A stretch of DNA of 52,294 nucleotides from Burkholderiales bacterium. Lineage in GTDB: Bacteria; Pseudomonadota; Gammaproteobacteria; Burkholderiales; Burkholderiaceae_C. The position numbers and the translations under genes are program-made. This document shows, in pieces, positions 1 to 9,463 of this stretch (its first letter is position 1; each line of letters starts with the position of its first letter). The DNA is taken from contig JAGWLO010000019.1 in NCBI GenBank assembly GCA_028872015.1, forward strand, positions 1 to 52,294, given 5' to 3'. Below the pieces are notes generated by a model that saw only the letters and a list, made by a program, of their open reading frames with translations, was not told the origin of the DNA and did no database searches.

Positions 1-11
1 GGAGCACCCCG

Positions 12-1130
12 ATGACCCTGCGCAGCACGCCGCCGTTTCGCGCCGACCATGTCGGCAGCTTCCTGCGCCCGCAGTACCTGCTCGAGGCGCGCGAGCAGTG
101 CTTCGTCAGGAAGTCGATCAGCGCGGCGCAGCTGCGCGCGGTGGAGGACCGGGCGATCGCCGAGATCGTGGCCCTGCAGCAGGACGTGGGCCTGCAGAGC
201 ATCACCGACGGCGAGTTCAGGCGCACCTATTTCCACATCGACTTCCTCGACCAGCTCGGCGGCGTGAAGACCGACATCCCGGTCACGGTCCGCAAGCCCG
301 ACGGCAGCGAGGAGCTGGCGCCGCCGGTGCTGCGCGTGGTGGACACCGTGCGCCACGTCAAGGACATCCAGCGCGCCGACTTCGAGTTCTTGAAGCGCCA
401 GGTGGCGCCGGGCATGACGCCCAAGGTCACGATTCCGAGCCCGACGATGCTGCACTTCCGCGGCGGCCGCGCCGGCATCAGCAAGCAGCATTACCCCGAA
501 CTCGATCCCGACTTCTACGACGACGTGGCCACCGCCTACGGCGAAGAGCTGCGCTCGCTCTACAACGCCGGCTGCCGCTACGTGCAGATGGACGACACCA
601 ACATGGCGTACCTGTGCGACGAGAAGATGCGCGCAGCCGCGCGCGCCCGCGGCGACGACCCGAACGAGCTGCCGCACCGCTACGCCGGCTTCATCAACAA
701 GGTGGTGGCGCGCAAGCCCCCCGGCATGACCCTGGCCATGCACCTGTGCCGCGGCAACTTCAAGAGCACCCATGCCGCCGCCGGCAACTACGAGCCGGTG
801 GCCGAGGCGCTGCTGGCCGAGATGAACCTCGACGCCTACTTCATGGAGTACGACGACGACCGCAGCGGCGACTTCCGCCCGCTGCGCTTCCTGCCCAAGG
901 GCAAGACCGTCGTGCTGGGCCTGGTGACCACCAAGTTCGGCGCGATGGAGAGCAAGGACGCGCTGAAGCGCCGCATCGACGAGGCGGCGAAATACGCCCC
1001 GCTGGAGCAGCTGGCGCTGAGCCCGCAGTGCGGCTTCAGCAGCACCGTGCACGGCAACAACATCGCCGTCGAGGCCCAGCGCGCCAAGCTGCGGCTGGTG
1101 GTGGAGACGGCGGCCGAGGTCTGGGGCTAG
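12..1130 (+). CDS. cobalamin-independent methionine synthase-like protein (MetE C-domain / YxjG family)
   Basis: The 372-residue product resembles the C-terminal catalytic half of MetE, as in stand-alone YxjG/YxjH-type proteins, which are thought to move a methyl group to a thiol in methionine or sulfur metabolism. Visible motifs are the N-terminal FRADHVGSFLRP, DGEFRR near residue 66, QMDDTN near 193, the zinc-ligand segment HLCRGN near 244-249 and a second cysteine in CGFSS near 340. Full MetE is about 750 residues, so the N-terminal half is absent by design of this family. An SD-like GGAG at the first bases of the window lies 7 nt before the ATG, so the start is well supported. The next gene converges on it with one base between them. 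The methyl donor and physiological substrate cannot be told from sequence. Confidence 0.88.
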   Translation: MTLRSTPPFRADHVGSFLRPQYLLEAREQCFVRKSISAAQLRAVEDRAIAEIVALQQDVGLQSITDGEFRRTYFHIDFLDQLGGVKTDIPVTVRKPDGSEELAPPVLRVVDTVRHVKDIQRADFEFLKRQVAPGMTPKVTIPSPTMLHFRGGRAGISKQHYPELDPDFYDDVATAYGEELRSLYNAGCRYVQMDDTNMAYLCDEKMRAAARARGDDPNELPHRYAGFINKVVARKPPGMTLAMHLCRGNFKSTHAAAGNYEPVAEALLAEMNLDAYFMEYDDDRSGDFRPLRFLPKGKTVVLGLVTTKFGAMESKDALKRRIDEAAKYAPLEQLALSPQCGFSSTVHGNNIAVEAQRAKLRLVVETAAEVWG

Positions 1131-1131
1131 C

Positions 1132-1509
1132 TCAGGCCTGGCGCGGCCCGTCGGGCGTGCCCGTCCCGACCGGCGTGTTCAGCGCCTGCAGCACCTGCGC
1201 GGCGCGCGGCCGGGTGCGCTGTACCCAGTCGTCGAACTGCTGGCGCGCGGCGGCGCCCCAGCGGCGGTAGATCTTGGTGCCCACCCAGGCGATCAGCGCC
1301 AGCAGCAGCAGCGTACGCGCGGCGCGGGCAAAGGCCACCAGCACCGCGATGCCCATGCCGAAGGCGACCCACTTGAACCACCATTCGCCGTCGTACGTCA
1401 TGTAGTTGACGACCCCGGTGATGCCGATGACGAACAGCGCCTTGAACGGCAGCGTCACGGCCCGGGTGAGGTCGTGCAGCGGGCTGAAGAGGAATCGCGA
1501 GGCTCGCAT
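1132..1509 (-). CDS. small membrane protein of unknown function
   Basis: This gives 125 residues from the ATG at 1509. That start is preferred over an upstream in-frame one at 1596 because AGGAG lies just before it. I see hydrophobic stretches at about residues 22-38 and 48-80, then a basic Arg-rich amphipathic tail, so this is probably an inner-membrane protein with two or three spanning segments. I do not recognise a family and propose no function. The gene is single and convergent with the methyltransferase gene. A 163-bp gap separates it from the divergent aminopeptidase gene. Confidence 0.68.
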   Translation of the reverse strand: MRASRFLFSPLHDLTRAVTLPFKALFVIGITGVVNYMTYDGEWWFKWVAFGMGIAVLVAFARAARTLLLLALIAWVGTKIYRRWGAAARQQFDDWVQRTRPRAAQVLQALNTPVGTGTPDGPRQA

Positions 1510-1672
1510 CGGGATACTCCTGGGCGGGTGGATGCCGGCAATGTAGCCCCGGCGGCAGGCGCTGTCGCGGCCCCCGCGACGGACTGCAGCCGGCACGCGC
1601 CGATCGCCGGCGGCGGGCGACGGCCTGCGGGCACCGACAATCGGGCGGTTTCAGCCACCCCGCCGAACCGCC

Positions 1673-3055
1673 ATGACCGTCCACCTCGCGAAGCCGCGCC
1701 GCGGCAGCATCGCCATCCACGCCACCACCCGGGCGCTGTTCGCCGGGCACGCCGCCGCTCTGGCGCCGGCCGCCCGCCGCTGGCTGCAATCGGTGGGCTT
1801 CGACGGCAGGCCCGACAGCCACGCACTGCTGCCCGACGCCGCGGGCGGCATCGCCGCGGTCTGGGCCGGCGTGCCCGATGCCGCGCACCCCTGGGCGCTG
1901 GCGGCCTTGCCCAAGGCGCTGCCGGCCGGCGCCTACCACCTGGCCGAAGGCGCGGACGCGCTGGCCCTGGAGCCCGGTGCCGCCGCGCTGTCGTGGGAGC
2001 TGGGCGGCTACGGCTTCGACCTGTACAAGGCCGCCCGGCGCGTGCCGGCGCAGCTGCACCTGCCCGCCAGCGAAGCCGCGCGGCGCGGCCTGATCGTGGC
2101 CGCGGCCATGGCCTCGGCGCGAGATCTCGTCAACACGCCGGCCGAACACCTGGGGCCGGCCGAGCTGGCCGAGGCCGTGCGGCTGGTGGCGCGCCAGCAC
2201 GGCGCGACCTTCAAGCAGACGGTGGGCGACAAGCTGCTGGCGGCGGGTTTCCCGGCCATCCACGCCGTGGGCCGCGCCGCCGTGCGCGAGCCTCGCCTGA
2301 TCGAGCTCACCTGGGGCAAGCCCAGGCACCCGAAGCTGACGCTGGTGGGCAAGGGCGTGTGCTTCGACAGCGGCGGCCTCGACCTGAAGGGTGCCGACGG
2401 CATGCGCCTGATGAAGAAGGACATGGGCGGTGCCGCCAATGCGCTGGCCCTGGCGCAGATGGTGATGGCGCTCGAATTGCCGGTACGGCTGCAGCTGCTG
2501 ATCCCGGCGGTGGAGAACGCGGTCGCCGGCAACGCCTACCGGCCCGGCGACGTGTTCAAGACGCGCAAGGGCCTGCACATCGAGATCGGCAACACCGACG
2601 CCGAAGGCCGCGTGATCCTGTGCGATGCGCTGGCCTATGGCGCCGAAGGCCAACCGGCGCTGATGATCGACATGGCCACGCTCACCGGCGCCGCGCGCGT
2701 GGCGCTGGGGGCGCAGCTGCCGGCGCTGTTCTGCCGCGACATGGCGCTGGCGCGCGAACTCGTCGACCGCGGCCTGGCGCTGCACGACCCGCTGTGGCAC
2801 CTGCCGCTGTGGGCGGGCTACCACGGCCAGATCGAGAGCGACATCGCCGACATCGTCAACACCGGCAAGGGCGGGCTGGCGGGGGCGATCACGGCGGCGC
2901 TGTTCCTGGAGGACTTCGTGCCGGCCGATCTGCCCTGGCTGCACCTGGACCTGTTCGCCTGGAACAACGAGGCGCGCCCGGGCCGGCCCGTGGGCGGCGA
3001 AGCGCAGACGCTGCGCACCTTGCTCGCCTACCTCGAGGCGCGCTTCGCAGGCTAG
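1673..3055 (+). CDS. M17 leucyl aminopeptidase family protein
   Basis: This is a 460-residue cytosolic dimetal aminopeptidase that removes N-terminal residues from peptides. The M17 signature NTDAEGR is at about residues 306-312, and the metal/substrate motif GKGVCFDSGGLDLK at about 225-238, with the expected Lys and Asp ligands. KKDMGGAANA follows. The protein is shorter than PepA (about 500) and fits the second bacterial M17 subgroup, which has a divergent N-terminal domain. No clear SD precedes the ATG. A GACAAT -10-like hexamer at 1636-1641 could start a short leader. It converges with the dus gene (3 bp apart). Confidence 0.9.
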   Translation: MTVHLAKPRRGSIAIHATTRALFAGHAAALAPAARRWLQSVGFDGRPDSHALLPDAAGGIAAVWAGVPDAAHPWALAALPKALPAGAYHLAEGADALALEPGAAALSWELGGYGFDLYKAARRVPAQLHLPASEAARRGLIVAAAMASARDLVNTPAEHLGPAELAEAVRLVARQHGATFKQTVGDKLLAAGFPAIHAVGRAAVREPRLIELTWGKPRHPKLTLVGKGVCFDSGGLDLKGADGMRLMKKDMGGAANALALAQMVMALELPVRLQLLIPAVENAVAGNAYRPGDVFKTRKGLHIEIGNTDAEGRVILCDALAYGAEGQPALMIDMATLTGAARVALGAQLPALFCRDMALARELVDRGLALHDPLWHLPLWAGYHGQIESDIADIVNTGKGGLAGAITAALFLEDFVPADLPWLHLDLFAWNNEARPGRPVGGEAQTLRTLLAYLEARFAG

Positions 3056-3058
3056 CGT

Positions 3059-4072
3059 CTAGGCCGGGGTCTCGGCCGGGCAGGGCGCCTGGCGCGGTGG
3101 CGCGGCGACCGGTGCCGGCGCACCGAACAGCAGCCGGCCGACGGCGGCGGGATCGTTCGTCTCGCGCACGCGCTCGAAAGCCTGCTGCGCCTGCGGAAAG
3201 CGCCGCCGCAGCAGGTTCAGCCATTGCTTGAGCCGGCCGGCGCGGTGGCGCGGCGCCACGTGGCTGGCGATGCGGTGCCAGAAATGCTCCACCAGCGGCA
3301 GCAGCCCGGCCCAGTCGGGCGCGCCCGCCCCGCGCAGCGCCAGCGCCAGCCCCGGGTCGGCGACCATGCCGCGGCCCAGCATGATCGCGTTGCAGCCGCT
3401 CACCGCCAGGCAGCGCCGCGCATCGTCCGGCGTCCAGACCTCGCCGTTGGCGACCACGGCCACCGCCACCGAGCGTCGGATCTCGGCGATGTGCTCCCAG
3501 TACGCAGGGGGGCGGTAGCCATCGAGCTTGGTCCGTGCGTGCACCACCAGCTCGTCGGCGCCGGCGTCGGCGATGGCGTGCGCGCCTTCGAGCATGCGCG
3601 CGGTGTCGCGGTGTCCCAGCCGCATCTTGGCCGAGACCGGGATGTGCGCCGGCACCGCGCGCCGCACCGCGGCCACGATGGCATGCACCAGCTCGGGCTC
3701 GTCGAGCAGCACCGCGCCACCGCGGTGGCGGTTGACGGTGGGCGCGGGGCAGCCGAAGTTGAGGTCGATGCCGGCCGGCTGCAGCGTGGCCAGGCGCGCA
3801 GCGTTCTCGGCCAGGCACACCGGGTCGCTGCCCAGCAGCTGGGGCCGCACCGGCGTGCCGGCGGCCGTGCGGCTGCCCTGGCGCAGCTCGGGCACCACGC
3901 GCAGGAACACGCGCTCGGGCAGCAACTGGTCGGTGATGCGGATGAACTCCGACACGCAGCGGTCGACGCCGCCGACGCGGGTGAGCGTGTCGCGCAGACT
4001 GTGGTCGAGCAGGCCCTCCATCGGCGCGAGCAGGATGCGGGGCGGGGTGGGCGAGGGCGGCATCGGCGCCAT
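3059..4072 (-). CDS. dusC: tRNA-dihydrouridine synthase (DusC-like)
   Basis: This is an FMN enzyme that reduces uridine to dihydrouridine in tRNA. About 337 residues from the ATG at 4072; an ATG at 4063 is an equally possible start. The frame continues upstream to 4486, but that part is non-protein-like and antisense to paaG. Motifs in order: [15 protein letters not shown] near the N-terminus, the DusC-type segment [16 protein letters not shown], the catalytic-cysteine motif [15 protein letters not shown], then SAKMRLG, VHARTK and VVANGEVW of the TIM barrel. The DusC rather than DusA/DusB assignment rests on the SEFIRIT..LLP pattern and the GCPAPTVN form of the active site. The gene stands alone, divergent from the paa operon. 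Confidence 0.85.
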   Translation of the reverse strand: MAPMPPSPTPPRILLAPMEGLLDHSLRDTLTRVGGVDRCVSEFIRITDQLLPERVFLRVVPELRQGSRTAAGTPVRPQLLGSDPVCLAENAARLATLQPAGIDLNFGCPAPTVNRHRGGAVLLDEPELVHAIVAAVRRAVPAHIPVSAKMRLGHRDTARMLEGAHAIADAGADELVVHARTKLDGYRPPAYWEHIAEIRRSVAVAVVANGEVWTPDDARRCLAVSGCNAIMLGRGMVADPGLALALRGAGAPDWAGLLPLVEHFWHRIASHVAPRHRAGRLKQWLNLLRRRFPQAQQAFERVRETNDPAAVGRLLFGAPAPVAAPPRQAPCPAETPA

Positions 4073-4183
4073 TGTCGGTTTGGTTCCCAGGGTTCCTTGG
4101 GTTCTCTGGGGCTTCCCCTGTGTGTTCCCCGTCCGTCGCGCGGTGCGGGATGCCCCCGATCCCCAGGTCACCGGATGTGCTTC

Positions 4184-4189
4184 TAGAAT
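4184..4189 (+). promoter_or_regulatory. candidate -10 element of the paa operon
   Basis: TAGAAT lies upstream of paaG, in the 166-bp gap between the divergent dus and paa genes. No convincing -35 is visible at 16-18 nt. It is 10 nt upstream of an in-frame ATG at 4200 that could serve as an alternative, nearly leaderless paaG start. Confidence 0.4.
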
Positions 4190-4192
4190 TTG

Positions 4193-4208
4193 CCGACCGA
4201 TGGGTCGA
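4193..4208 (+). promoter_or_regulatory. candidate PaaR operator (inverted repeat)
   Basis: CGACC-N4-GGTCG is a perfect 5-bp inverted repeat starting 5 bp after the -10-like hexamer and ahead of paaG. A TetR-type regulator gene ends the same operon, so an operator here is expected. The assignment is inference; no binding motif was searched. Confidence 0.4.
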
Positions 4209-4238
4209 TTAACCGGGGTTGCGATGCCGCAGGCCGCC

Positions 4239-5024
4239 ATGACTTCCGAAGCGCCGGTGCTCGTCAGCAGCGCCGGCCCGGTGCGCATCGTCACCCTCAA
4301 CCGGCCGGCCGCGCTGAACAGCTTCACCGCCGAGATGCACGCGCGGCTGCTGCCGGCGCTGGACGCGGCGGCCGCCGACACCTCGGTGCGCGCGGTGGTC
4401 ATCACCGGCGCCGGCCGCGGCTTCTGCGCCGGGCAGGACCTGAACGACCCGGCGATGGTCGGCGACGTCGATGTCGGTGCCGTCATCGAGCGGTTCTACC
4501 GCCCGCTGGCGCTGCGGCTGCGCACGATGCCGGTGCCGGTGCTCGCCGCCGTCAACGGCGTGGCGGCCGGCGCCGGGGCCAACTTCGCGCTGTGCTGCGA
4601 CGTCGTGGTCGCGGCCAAGAGCGCCAGCTTCATCCAGGCCTTCAGCAAGATCGGCCTGGTGCCCGACTGTGGGGGCACCTGGCTGCTGCCGCGGCTGGTG
4701 GGTCGCGCGCGTGCCCTGGGCCTGGCGCTGACGGGTGACAAGCTGCCGGCCGAAGAGGCCGCGCGCATCGGCCTGATCTGGCAATGCGTCGATGACGCCG
4801 CCTTCATGGACACCGTGCTGACACTGGCCGGCCGGCTGGCCGCGATGCCCAGCCGGGCCCTGGCCGAGACGCGGCGCGCGCTCGATGCGGCGGGGGCGAT
4901 GGACTTCGCCGAGGCCCTGACGCTGGAAGCCGACACCCAGCGCGAACTGGGCCGCGGACACGATTTCGCCGAGGGCGTGGCCGCGTTCTTCGCCAAGCGG
5001 GCGCCGCAGTTCAAGGACCGCTGA
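4239..5024 (+). CDS. paaG: 2-(1,2-epoxy-1,2-dihydrophenyl)acetyl-CoA isomerase PaaG
   Basis: This is an enoyl-CoA hydratase/isomerase-family enzyme that turns the phenylacetyl-CoA epoxide into the seven-membered oxepin-CoA, the ring-expansion step before hydrolysis. The 261-residue product matches PaaG in length and aligns with the E. coli protein as I recall it. Key segments are [12 protein letters not shown], the oxyanion-hole segment [31 protein letters not shown] and [17 protein letters not shown]. The start at 4239 gives the usual N-terminal length; in-frame ATGs at 4224 and 4200 are alternatives. It is the first gene of the paa operon, 2 bp ahead of paaI. Confidence 0.92.
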   Translation: MTSEAPVLVSSAGPVRIVTLNRPAALNSFTAEMHARLLPALDAAAADTSVRAVVITGAGRGFCAGQDLNDPAMVGDVDVGAVIERFYRPLALRLRTMPVPVLAAVNGVAAGAGANFALCCDVVVAAKSASFIQAFSKIGLVPDCGGTWLLPRLVGRARALGLALTGDKLPAEEAARIGLIWQCVDDAAFMDTVLTLAGRLAAMPSRALAETRRALDAAGAMDFAEALTLEADTQRELGRGHDFAEGVAAFFAKRAPQFKDR

Positions 5025-5026
5025 GC

Positions 5027-5488
5027 GTGGCTGCCGTGCTGTCGCCGCAAGCGCTGGCCGAAGCCTGCCGCGATGCCGTGCTGGCGCGCGACCACGTCAC
5101 CCGCGGGCTGGGCGCGCGGGTGCTGGCCGTGGGCCCGGGCACGGCCACGCTGGCGATGGCGGTGCGGCCGGACATGCTCAACGGCCACGCCGTCTGCCAC
5201 GGCGGCGTCATCGCCACGCTGGCCGACAGCGCCTTCGCCTTGGCCTGCAATGCCTACAACGAGCTCACCGTGGCCTCGGGCTTCGACATCCACCTGCTGG
5301 CCCCGGCGCAGGCGGGCGACACGCTCACCGCGGTGGCCAGCGAGTTCCACCGCGGCGGCCGCACCGGCGTGTACGACGTGGCCGTGCGCAACCAGCGCGA
5401 CGAGGCGGTGGCGCAGTTCCGCGGCCGCTCGCACACCGTCCAGGGCCGGGCGCTGATCGACGGCCTGCCGGTGGGCAAGCCGCGCTGA
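5027..5488 (+). CDS. paaI: hydroxyphenylacetyl-CoA thioesterase PaaI
   Basis: This is a hotdog-fold thioesterase that clears dead-end CoA thioesters and recovers CoA during phenylacetate breakdown. 153 residues from a GTG 2 bp after the paaG stop. The motif NGHAVCHGGVIATLADSAFALACN near residues 46-70 is the PaaI active-site helix region, and GFDIHLLAPAQAGD follows. The tight spacing implies translational coupling to paaG. Confidence 0.92.
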   Translation: MAAVLSPQALAEACRDAVLARDHVTRGLGARVLAVGPGTATLAMAVRPDMLNGHAVCHGGVIATLADSAFALACNAYNELTVASGFDIHLLAPAQAGDTLTAVASEFHRGGRTGVYDVAVRNQRDEAVAQFRGRSHTVQGRALIDGLPVGKPR

Positions 5489-5501
5489 AGCGGGCCCCGC
5501 C

Positions 5502-6809
5502 ATGCCGGTGAAGCAGCCCGCCGCGGGCGACCTGGAGCCGATCGAGACCGCCAGCCTCGACGAACTGCAGGCGCTGCAGCTGGCGCGCCTGCGCGCGACG
5601 CTGCGCCAGGTCTACGACCACGTGCCGCACTACCGGCAGGCCTTCGACGCCCGGGGCGTGCACCCCGACGATTGCAGGACGCTGGCCGACCTTGCGCAGT
5701 TTCCGTTCACGACCAAGGCCGACCTGCGCGCCAACTACCCCTTCGGCATGTTCGCCGTGCCGCGCGCGCAGGTGGTGCGCGTGCACGCCTCGTCGGGCAC
5801 CACCGGCAAACCCACGGTGGTGGGCTACACGCAGGGCGACATCGACCGCTGGGCCGACCTGGTCGCGCGCAGCATCCGCGCCAGCGGCGGGCGTGCCGGC
5901 GACATCGTGCACGTGGCCTACGGCTACGGCCTGTTCACCGGCGGCCTGGGCGCGCACTACGGCGCCGAGCGCCTGGGCTGCACGGTGGTGCCGATGGGCG
6001 GCGGCCAGACCGAGAAGCAGGTGCAGCTGATCGAGGACTTCAAGCCCGATCTCATCATGGTCACGCCCAGCTACATGCAGGTCATCGTCGAGGAGTTCAG
6101 GCGCCAGGGCAAGGACCCGCGGGCGATGAGCCTGAGCGTGGGCATCCTCGGCGCGGAGCCCTGGACCGAGGCGATGCGGCGCGACATCGAGCAGAGCGCG
6201 GCCATCGACGCGGTGGACATCTACGGCCTGAGCGAAGTGATGGGCCCCGGCGTGGCCAACGAGTGCATCGAGAGCAAGGACGGCCCGGTGATCTGGGAGG
6301 ATCATTTCTACCCCGAGATCATCGACCCCGAGACCGGTGCCGTGCTGCCCGAGGGTGAGGAAGGCGAGCTCGTCCTCACGACCCTGACCAAGGAAGCGCT
6401 GCCCGTCATCCGCTACCGCACGCGCGACCTCACGCGGCTGCTGCCGCCCACGGCGCGCAGCATGCGGCGCATGGGCAAGATCGTGGGCCGCAGCGACGAC
6501 ATGCTCATCATCCGCGGCGTCAACCTGTTCCCGACCCAGATCGAGGAGCTGGTTCTGCAGCAGGGCCAGCTCTCGGGCCAGTACCAGCTGGTGGTGACGC
6601 GCGAGAACCTGCTCGACGCCCTGCGCGTGCGCTGCGAGGTGGCGCCGCAACACCGGCATGCCGACCGCGACGCGATTGCGCGCGCGCTGCACCACCGCGT
6701 CAAGACGCTCGTCGGCGTCAGCGCCGAGATCGAGGTCGGCCTGCCCGATTCGATCGAGCGCACGCTCGTGGGCAAGGCCCGGCGCGTGATCGACCAAAGG
6801 CCGAAATAG
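5502..6809 (+). CDS. paaK: phenylacetate-CoA ligase PaaK
   Basis: This adenylate-forming ligase makes phenylacetyl-CoA from phenylacetate, CoA and ATP, the entry step of the pathway. The 435-residue product has the nucleotide-binding loop [14 protein letters not shown] near residue 98, the adenine-site motif [10 protein letters not shown] near 246, an RTRDL motif near 306, and a C-terminal lid domain with [16 protein letters not shown]. The gene starts 13 bp after paaI and ends 8 bp before paaA. Confidence 0.95.
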   Translation: MPVKQPAAGDLEPIETASLDELQALQLARLRATLRQVYDHVPHYRQAFDARGVHPDDCRTLADLAQFPFTTKADLRANYPFGMFAVPRAQVVRVHASSGTTGKPTVVGYTQGDIDRWADLVARSIRASGGRAGDIVHVAYGYGLFTGGLGAHYGAERLGCTVVPMGGGQTEKQVQLIEDFKPDLIMVTPSYMQVIVEEFRRQGKDPRAMSLSVGILGAEPWTEAMRRDIEQSAAIDAVDIYGLSEVMGPGVANECIESKDGPVIWEDHFYPEIIDPETGAVLPEGEEGELVLTTLTKEALPVIRYRTRDLTRLLPPTARSMRRMGKIVGRSDDMLIIRGVNLFPTQIEELVLQQGQLSGQYQLVVTRENLLDALRVRCEVAPQHRHADRDAIARALHHRVKTLVGVSAEIEVGLPDSIERTLVGKARRVIDQRPK

Positions 6810-6817
6810 GAGCGCGC

Positions 6818-7819
6818 ATGTGCACCCAAGCCATGGACCTGGCGCCCAAGGAAGAGCGTGCTGGATTGCGCAGCGCCGACGAGGCCGCACTGGCAGCGCG
6901 CTTCGAGGCGCGGATCGACGCCGGCGAATGGATCGAGGCCAAGGACTGGATGCCCGAGCACTACCGCAAGACGCTGGTGCGCCAGATCAGCCAGCATGCG
7001 CACAGCGAATGCGTGGGCATGCTGCCCGAGGGCCACTGGCTCACGCGTGCGCCCACGCTCAAGCGCAAGGCCATCCTGCTGGCCAAGGTGCAGGACGAAG
7101 GCGGCCACGGCCTGTACCTGTATGCCGCCGCCGAGACCCTGGGCACCAGCCGCGACCAGATGCTGGCCGCGCTGCACGGCGGCAAGGCCAAGTACAGCAG
7201 CATCTTCAACTACCCCACGCTCGCCTGGGCCGACGTGGGCGTGATCGGCTGGCTGGTGGATGGCGCGGCGATCATGAACCAGGTGCCGCTGACGCGCTGC
7301 AGCTACGCCCCTTATGCGCGCGCGATGGTGCGCATCTGCCGTGAAGAAAGCTTCCACCAGCGCCAGGGCTTCGACAGCCTGCACGTGATGATGAAGGAAG
7401 GCACCGACGCCCAGCGCGCCATGGTGCAGGACGCGGTGGACCGCTGGTGGTGGCCCAGCCTGATGATGTTCGGCCCGCCCGATGCCGACAGCCAGAACAG
7501 CGCGCAGAGCATGCGCTGGGGCATCAAGCGCCTGAGCAACGACACGCTGCGGCAGAAGTTCGTCGATGCCTGCGCCGAGCAGGCCAAGGTGCTGGGCGTG
7601 ACCCTGCCCGACCCGCTGCTGAAGTGGAACGAGGCGCGCGGCCGGCACGACTTCGGCCCCATCGACTGGAGCGAGTTCTGGCGCGTCGTCGGCGGCGATG
7701 GCCCCTGCAACACCGAGCGCCTGGCCGCACGCGTGCAGGCCTGGGAAGACGGCGCCTGGGTGCGCGAGGCCGCGCTGGCGCACGAGCGCAAGCGCGCCGC
7801 CCGGGAGCAGGCCGCATGA
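6818..7819 (+). CDS. paaA: phenylacetyl-CoA 1,2-epoxidase catalytic subunit PaaA
   Basis: This is the carboxylate-bridged diiron subunit that puts one oxygen atom across C1-C2 of phenylacetyl-CoA. 333 residues. Diiron-ligand helices are visible as [13 protein letters not shown] near residues 90-102 and [14 protein letters not shown] near 171-184, each supplying Glu and His ligands. SD-like AGGAG lies just upstream of the ATG. The stop overlaps the paaB start (ATGA). Confidence 0.96.
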   Translation: MCTQAMDLAPKEERAGLRSADEAALAARFEARIDAGEWIEAKDWMPEHYRKTLVRQISQHAHSECVGMLPEGHWLTRAPTLKRKAILLAKVQDEGGHGLYLYAAAETLGTSRDQMLAALHGGKAKYSSIFNYPTLAWADVGVIGWLVDGAAIMNQVPLTRCSYAPYARAMVRICREESFHQRQGFDSLHVMMKEGTDAQRAMVQDAVDRWWWPSLMMFGPPDADSQNSAQSMRWGIKRLSNDTLRQKFVDACAEQAKVLGVTLPDPLLKWNEARGRHDFGPIDWSEFWRVVGGDGPCNTERLAARVQAWEDGAWVREAALAHERKRAAREQAA

Positions 7820-8109
7820 GTGGGCTGCGATCCGAATGGCCCCTGTGGGAAGTCTTCGTGCGCCCGCAGTCGGGGCTGGACCACAAGCATTGCGGCAGCC
7901 TGCACGCCAGCGATGCCGCGATGGCGGTGCAGCTCGCACGCGAGGTCTACGCGCGGCGCCAGGAAGGCACCAGCCTGTGGGTGGTGCGCAGCAGCGACAT
8001 CACCGCCAGCGACCCCGGCGACAAGGCGATGTACTTCGACCCGATGGCCGACAAGGTGTACCGCCACCCCAGCTTCTACGTGCTGCCCGAGTCCGTGGAC
8101 CACATGTAG
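7816..8109 (+). CDS. paaB: phenylacetyl-CoA epoxidase subunit PaaB
   Basis: This is the small 97-residue subunit that bridges the PaaA-PaaC assembly. The start follows [20 protein letters not shown], the typical PaaB opening, and the protein contains [13 protein letters not shown]. The ATG overlaps the paaA stop by 4 bp, so the start is firm and translation is probably coupled. Confidence 0.95.
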   Translation: MSGLRSEWPLWEVFVRPQSGLDHKHCGSLHASDAAMAVQLAREVYARRQEGTSLWVVRSSDITASDPGDKAMYFDPMADKVYRHPSFYVLPESVDHM

Positions 8110-8119
8110 GGCCTTGGCG

Positions 8120-8914
8120 ATGGCTGCCACCAGCGAATCGATCCGCCTGCGCCTGACGCCGGCCCTGCAGTACCGGCTGCGCATTGCCGACACCTGCCTC
8201 GTGCACGCCCAGCGCCTGGCCGAGTGGTGCGGCCACGGGCCGGTGCTGGAAGAAGACATCGCGCTGGCCAATCTGGCGCTCGACCTGCTGGGCCAGGCGC
8301 GCGCGCTGCTCGGCCACGTGGCGCGGCTGGAAGGCCAGGGCCACGACGAGGACGCGCTGGCCTTCCTGCGCGACGAAGGCGCCTACTTCAACCTCAGCCT
8401 GGTCGAGCTGCCGCTGCGCCGCGGCGGCGGCGATTTCGCCGACACCGTGCTGCGCAACTTCCTGCTCGCGAGCTGGCTGCAGGCGCTGTGGCGGCGGCTG
8501 GTGGCCTCGAGCGATGCCGAGCTGGCCGCCATCGCCGGCAAGGCCGTGAAGGAGGCGCGCTACCACCGGCAGCACGCGGCCGACTGGGTGCTGCGCCTGG
8601 GCGACGGCACACCCGAATCGGCGTCGCGCCTGCAGCGCGCGCTGGCCCGGGCCTGGCCCTACACGGCCGAGATGTTCGCGGCCGATGCGGTGGACGAGGC
8701 CGCAGCAGCCGCCGGGCTGGGGCCGACGCGCGCTGCCCTGGCGGCCGACTGGGACGCCGACGTCGCTGCCGTGCTGGGCGACGCCGGCATGGCCCCGCCG
8801 GCGCGCACCGCCTTCCTCAGCACCGGCACCCAGGGCCGCCACACCGAGGCGATGGGCCTGCTGCTGGCCGAGATGCAGGTGCTGCAGCGCCAGTTTCCGG
8901 GGGGGCGCTGGTGA
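8120..8914 (+). CDS. paaC: phenylacetyl-CoA epoxidase structural subunit PaaC
   Basis: The 264-residue product is the ferritin-like, non-catalytic partner of PaaA. Recognisable segments are LEEDIALANLALDLLGQARALL near residues 42-63, FLRDEGAYFNLSLVELP near 80-96, KEARYHRQHAADWVLRLGDGT near 144-164 and QGRHTEAMGLLLAEMQ near the C-terminus. The start is 10 bp after paaB. The end overlaps the paaD GTG start by 4 bp. Confidence 0.94.
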   Translation: MAATSESIRLRLTPALQYRLRIADTCLVHAQRLAEWCGHGPVLEEDIALANLALDLLGQARALLGHVARLEGQGHDEDALAFLRDEGAYFNLSLVELPLRRGGGDFADTVLRNFLLASWLQALWRRLVASSDAELAAIAGKAVKEARYHRQHAADWVLRLGDGTPESASRLQRALARAWPYTAEMFAADAVDEAAAAAGLGPTRAALAADWDADVAAVLGDAGMAPPARTAFLSTGTQGRHTEAMGLLLAEMQVLQRQFPGGRW

Positions 8915-9414
8915 ACACCGCGCAGGCCTGGGCGCTGCTCGACACCGTGCCCGACCCCGAGTTGCCCGCGCTGTCGCTGCGCGACCTGGGCATCGTGCGC
9001 GACGTGCGCGTGGACGGGCCTGCCATCGAAGTGGTGCTGACTCCCACCTACAGTGGCTGCCCCGCCACCGAGGTCATCGCGCAGAGCGTGCTGGACGCGT
9101 TCAGCGCCGCCGGCTGCGGCCCGGTGACGGTGACGCAGCAGCTGGCGCCGCCCTGGACCAGCGACTGGATCAGCGCAGCCGGCCGCGCCAAGCTGCAGGC
9201 CTCGGGCATCGTGCCGCCGGGGTGCACCGACGCCGGTGCCGGCTTCGGCCCGATCGGCACCAGCCCGATCAGCATCCGCCCGCGCCACCTCGCCTGCCCG
9301 CGCTGCAGCAGCCGCGACACCGAGCGCCTGTCGGTCTTCGGCTCGACGGCCTGCAAGGCGCTGTACCGCTGCCGCGCCTGCCGCGAGCCCTTTGAGCATT
9401 TCAAGCCGCTATGA
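8911..9414 (+). CDS. paaD: phenylacetate degradation protein PaaD
   Basis: This 167-residue protein is thought to help mature or insert the iron cofactor of the epoxidase. The N-terminal half is a MIP18/SufT-like (DUF59) domain with DPELPALSLRDLGIVRDV and TPTYSGCPAT. The C-terminus is a zinc-ribbon-like pair CPRC...CRAC. A GTG start is chosen because it overlaps the paaC stop (GTGA). Confidence 0.93.
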   Translation: MNTAQAWALLDTVPDPELPALSLRDLGIVRDVRVDGPAIEVVLTPTYSGCPATEVIAQSVLDAFSAAGCGPVTVTQQLAPPWTSDWISAAGRAKLQASGIVPPGCTDAGAGFGPIGTSPISIRPRHLACPRCSSRDTERLSVFGSTACKALYRCRACREPFEHFKPL

Positions 9415-9463
9415 GCGTCGCCGGGCCGGCTGCGACAGGCGCACTTGCCCGCGGGTCGGTGGC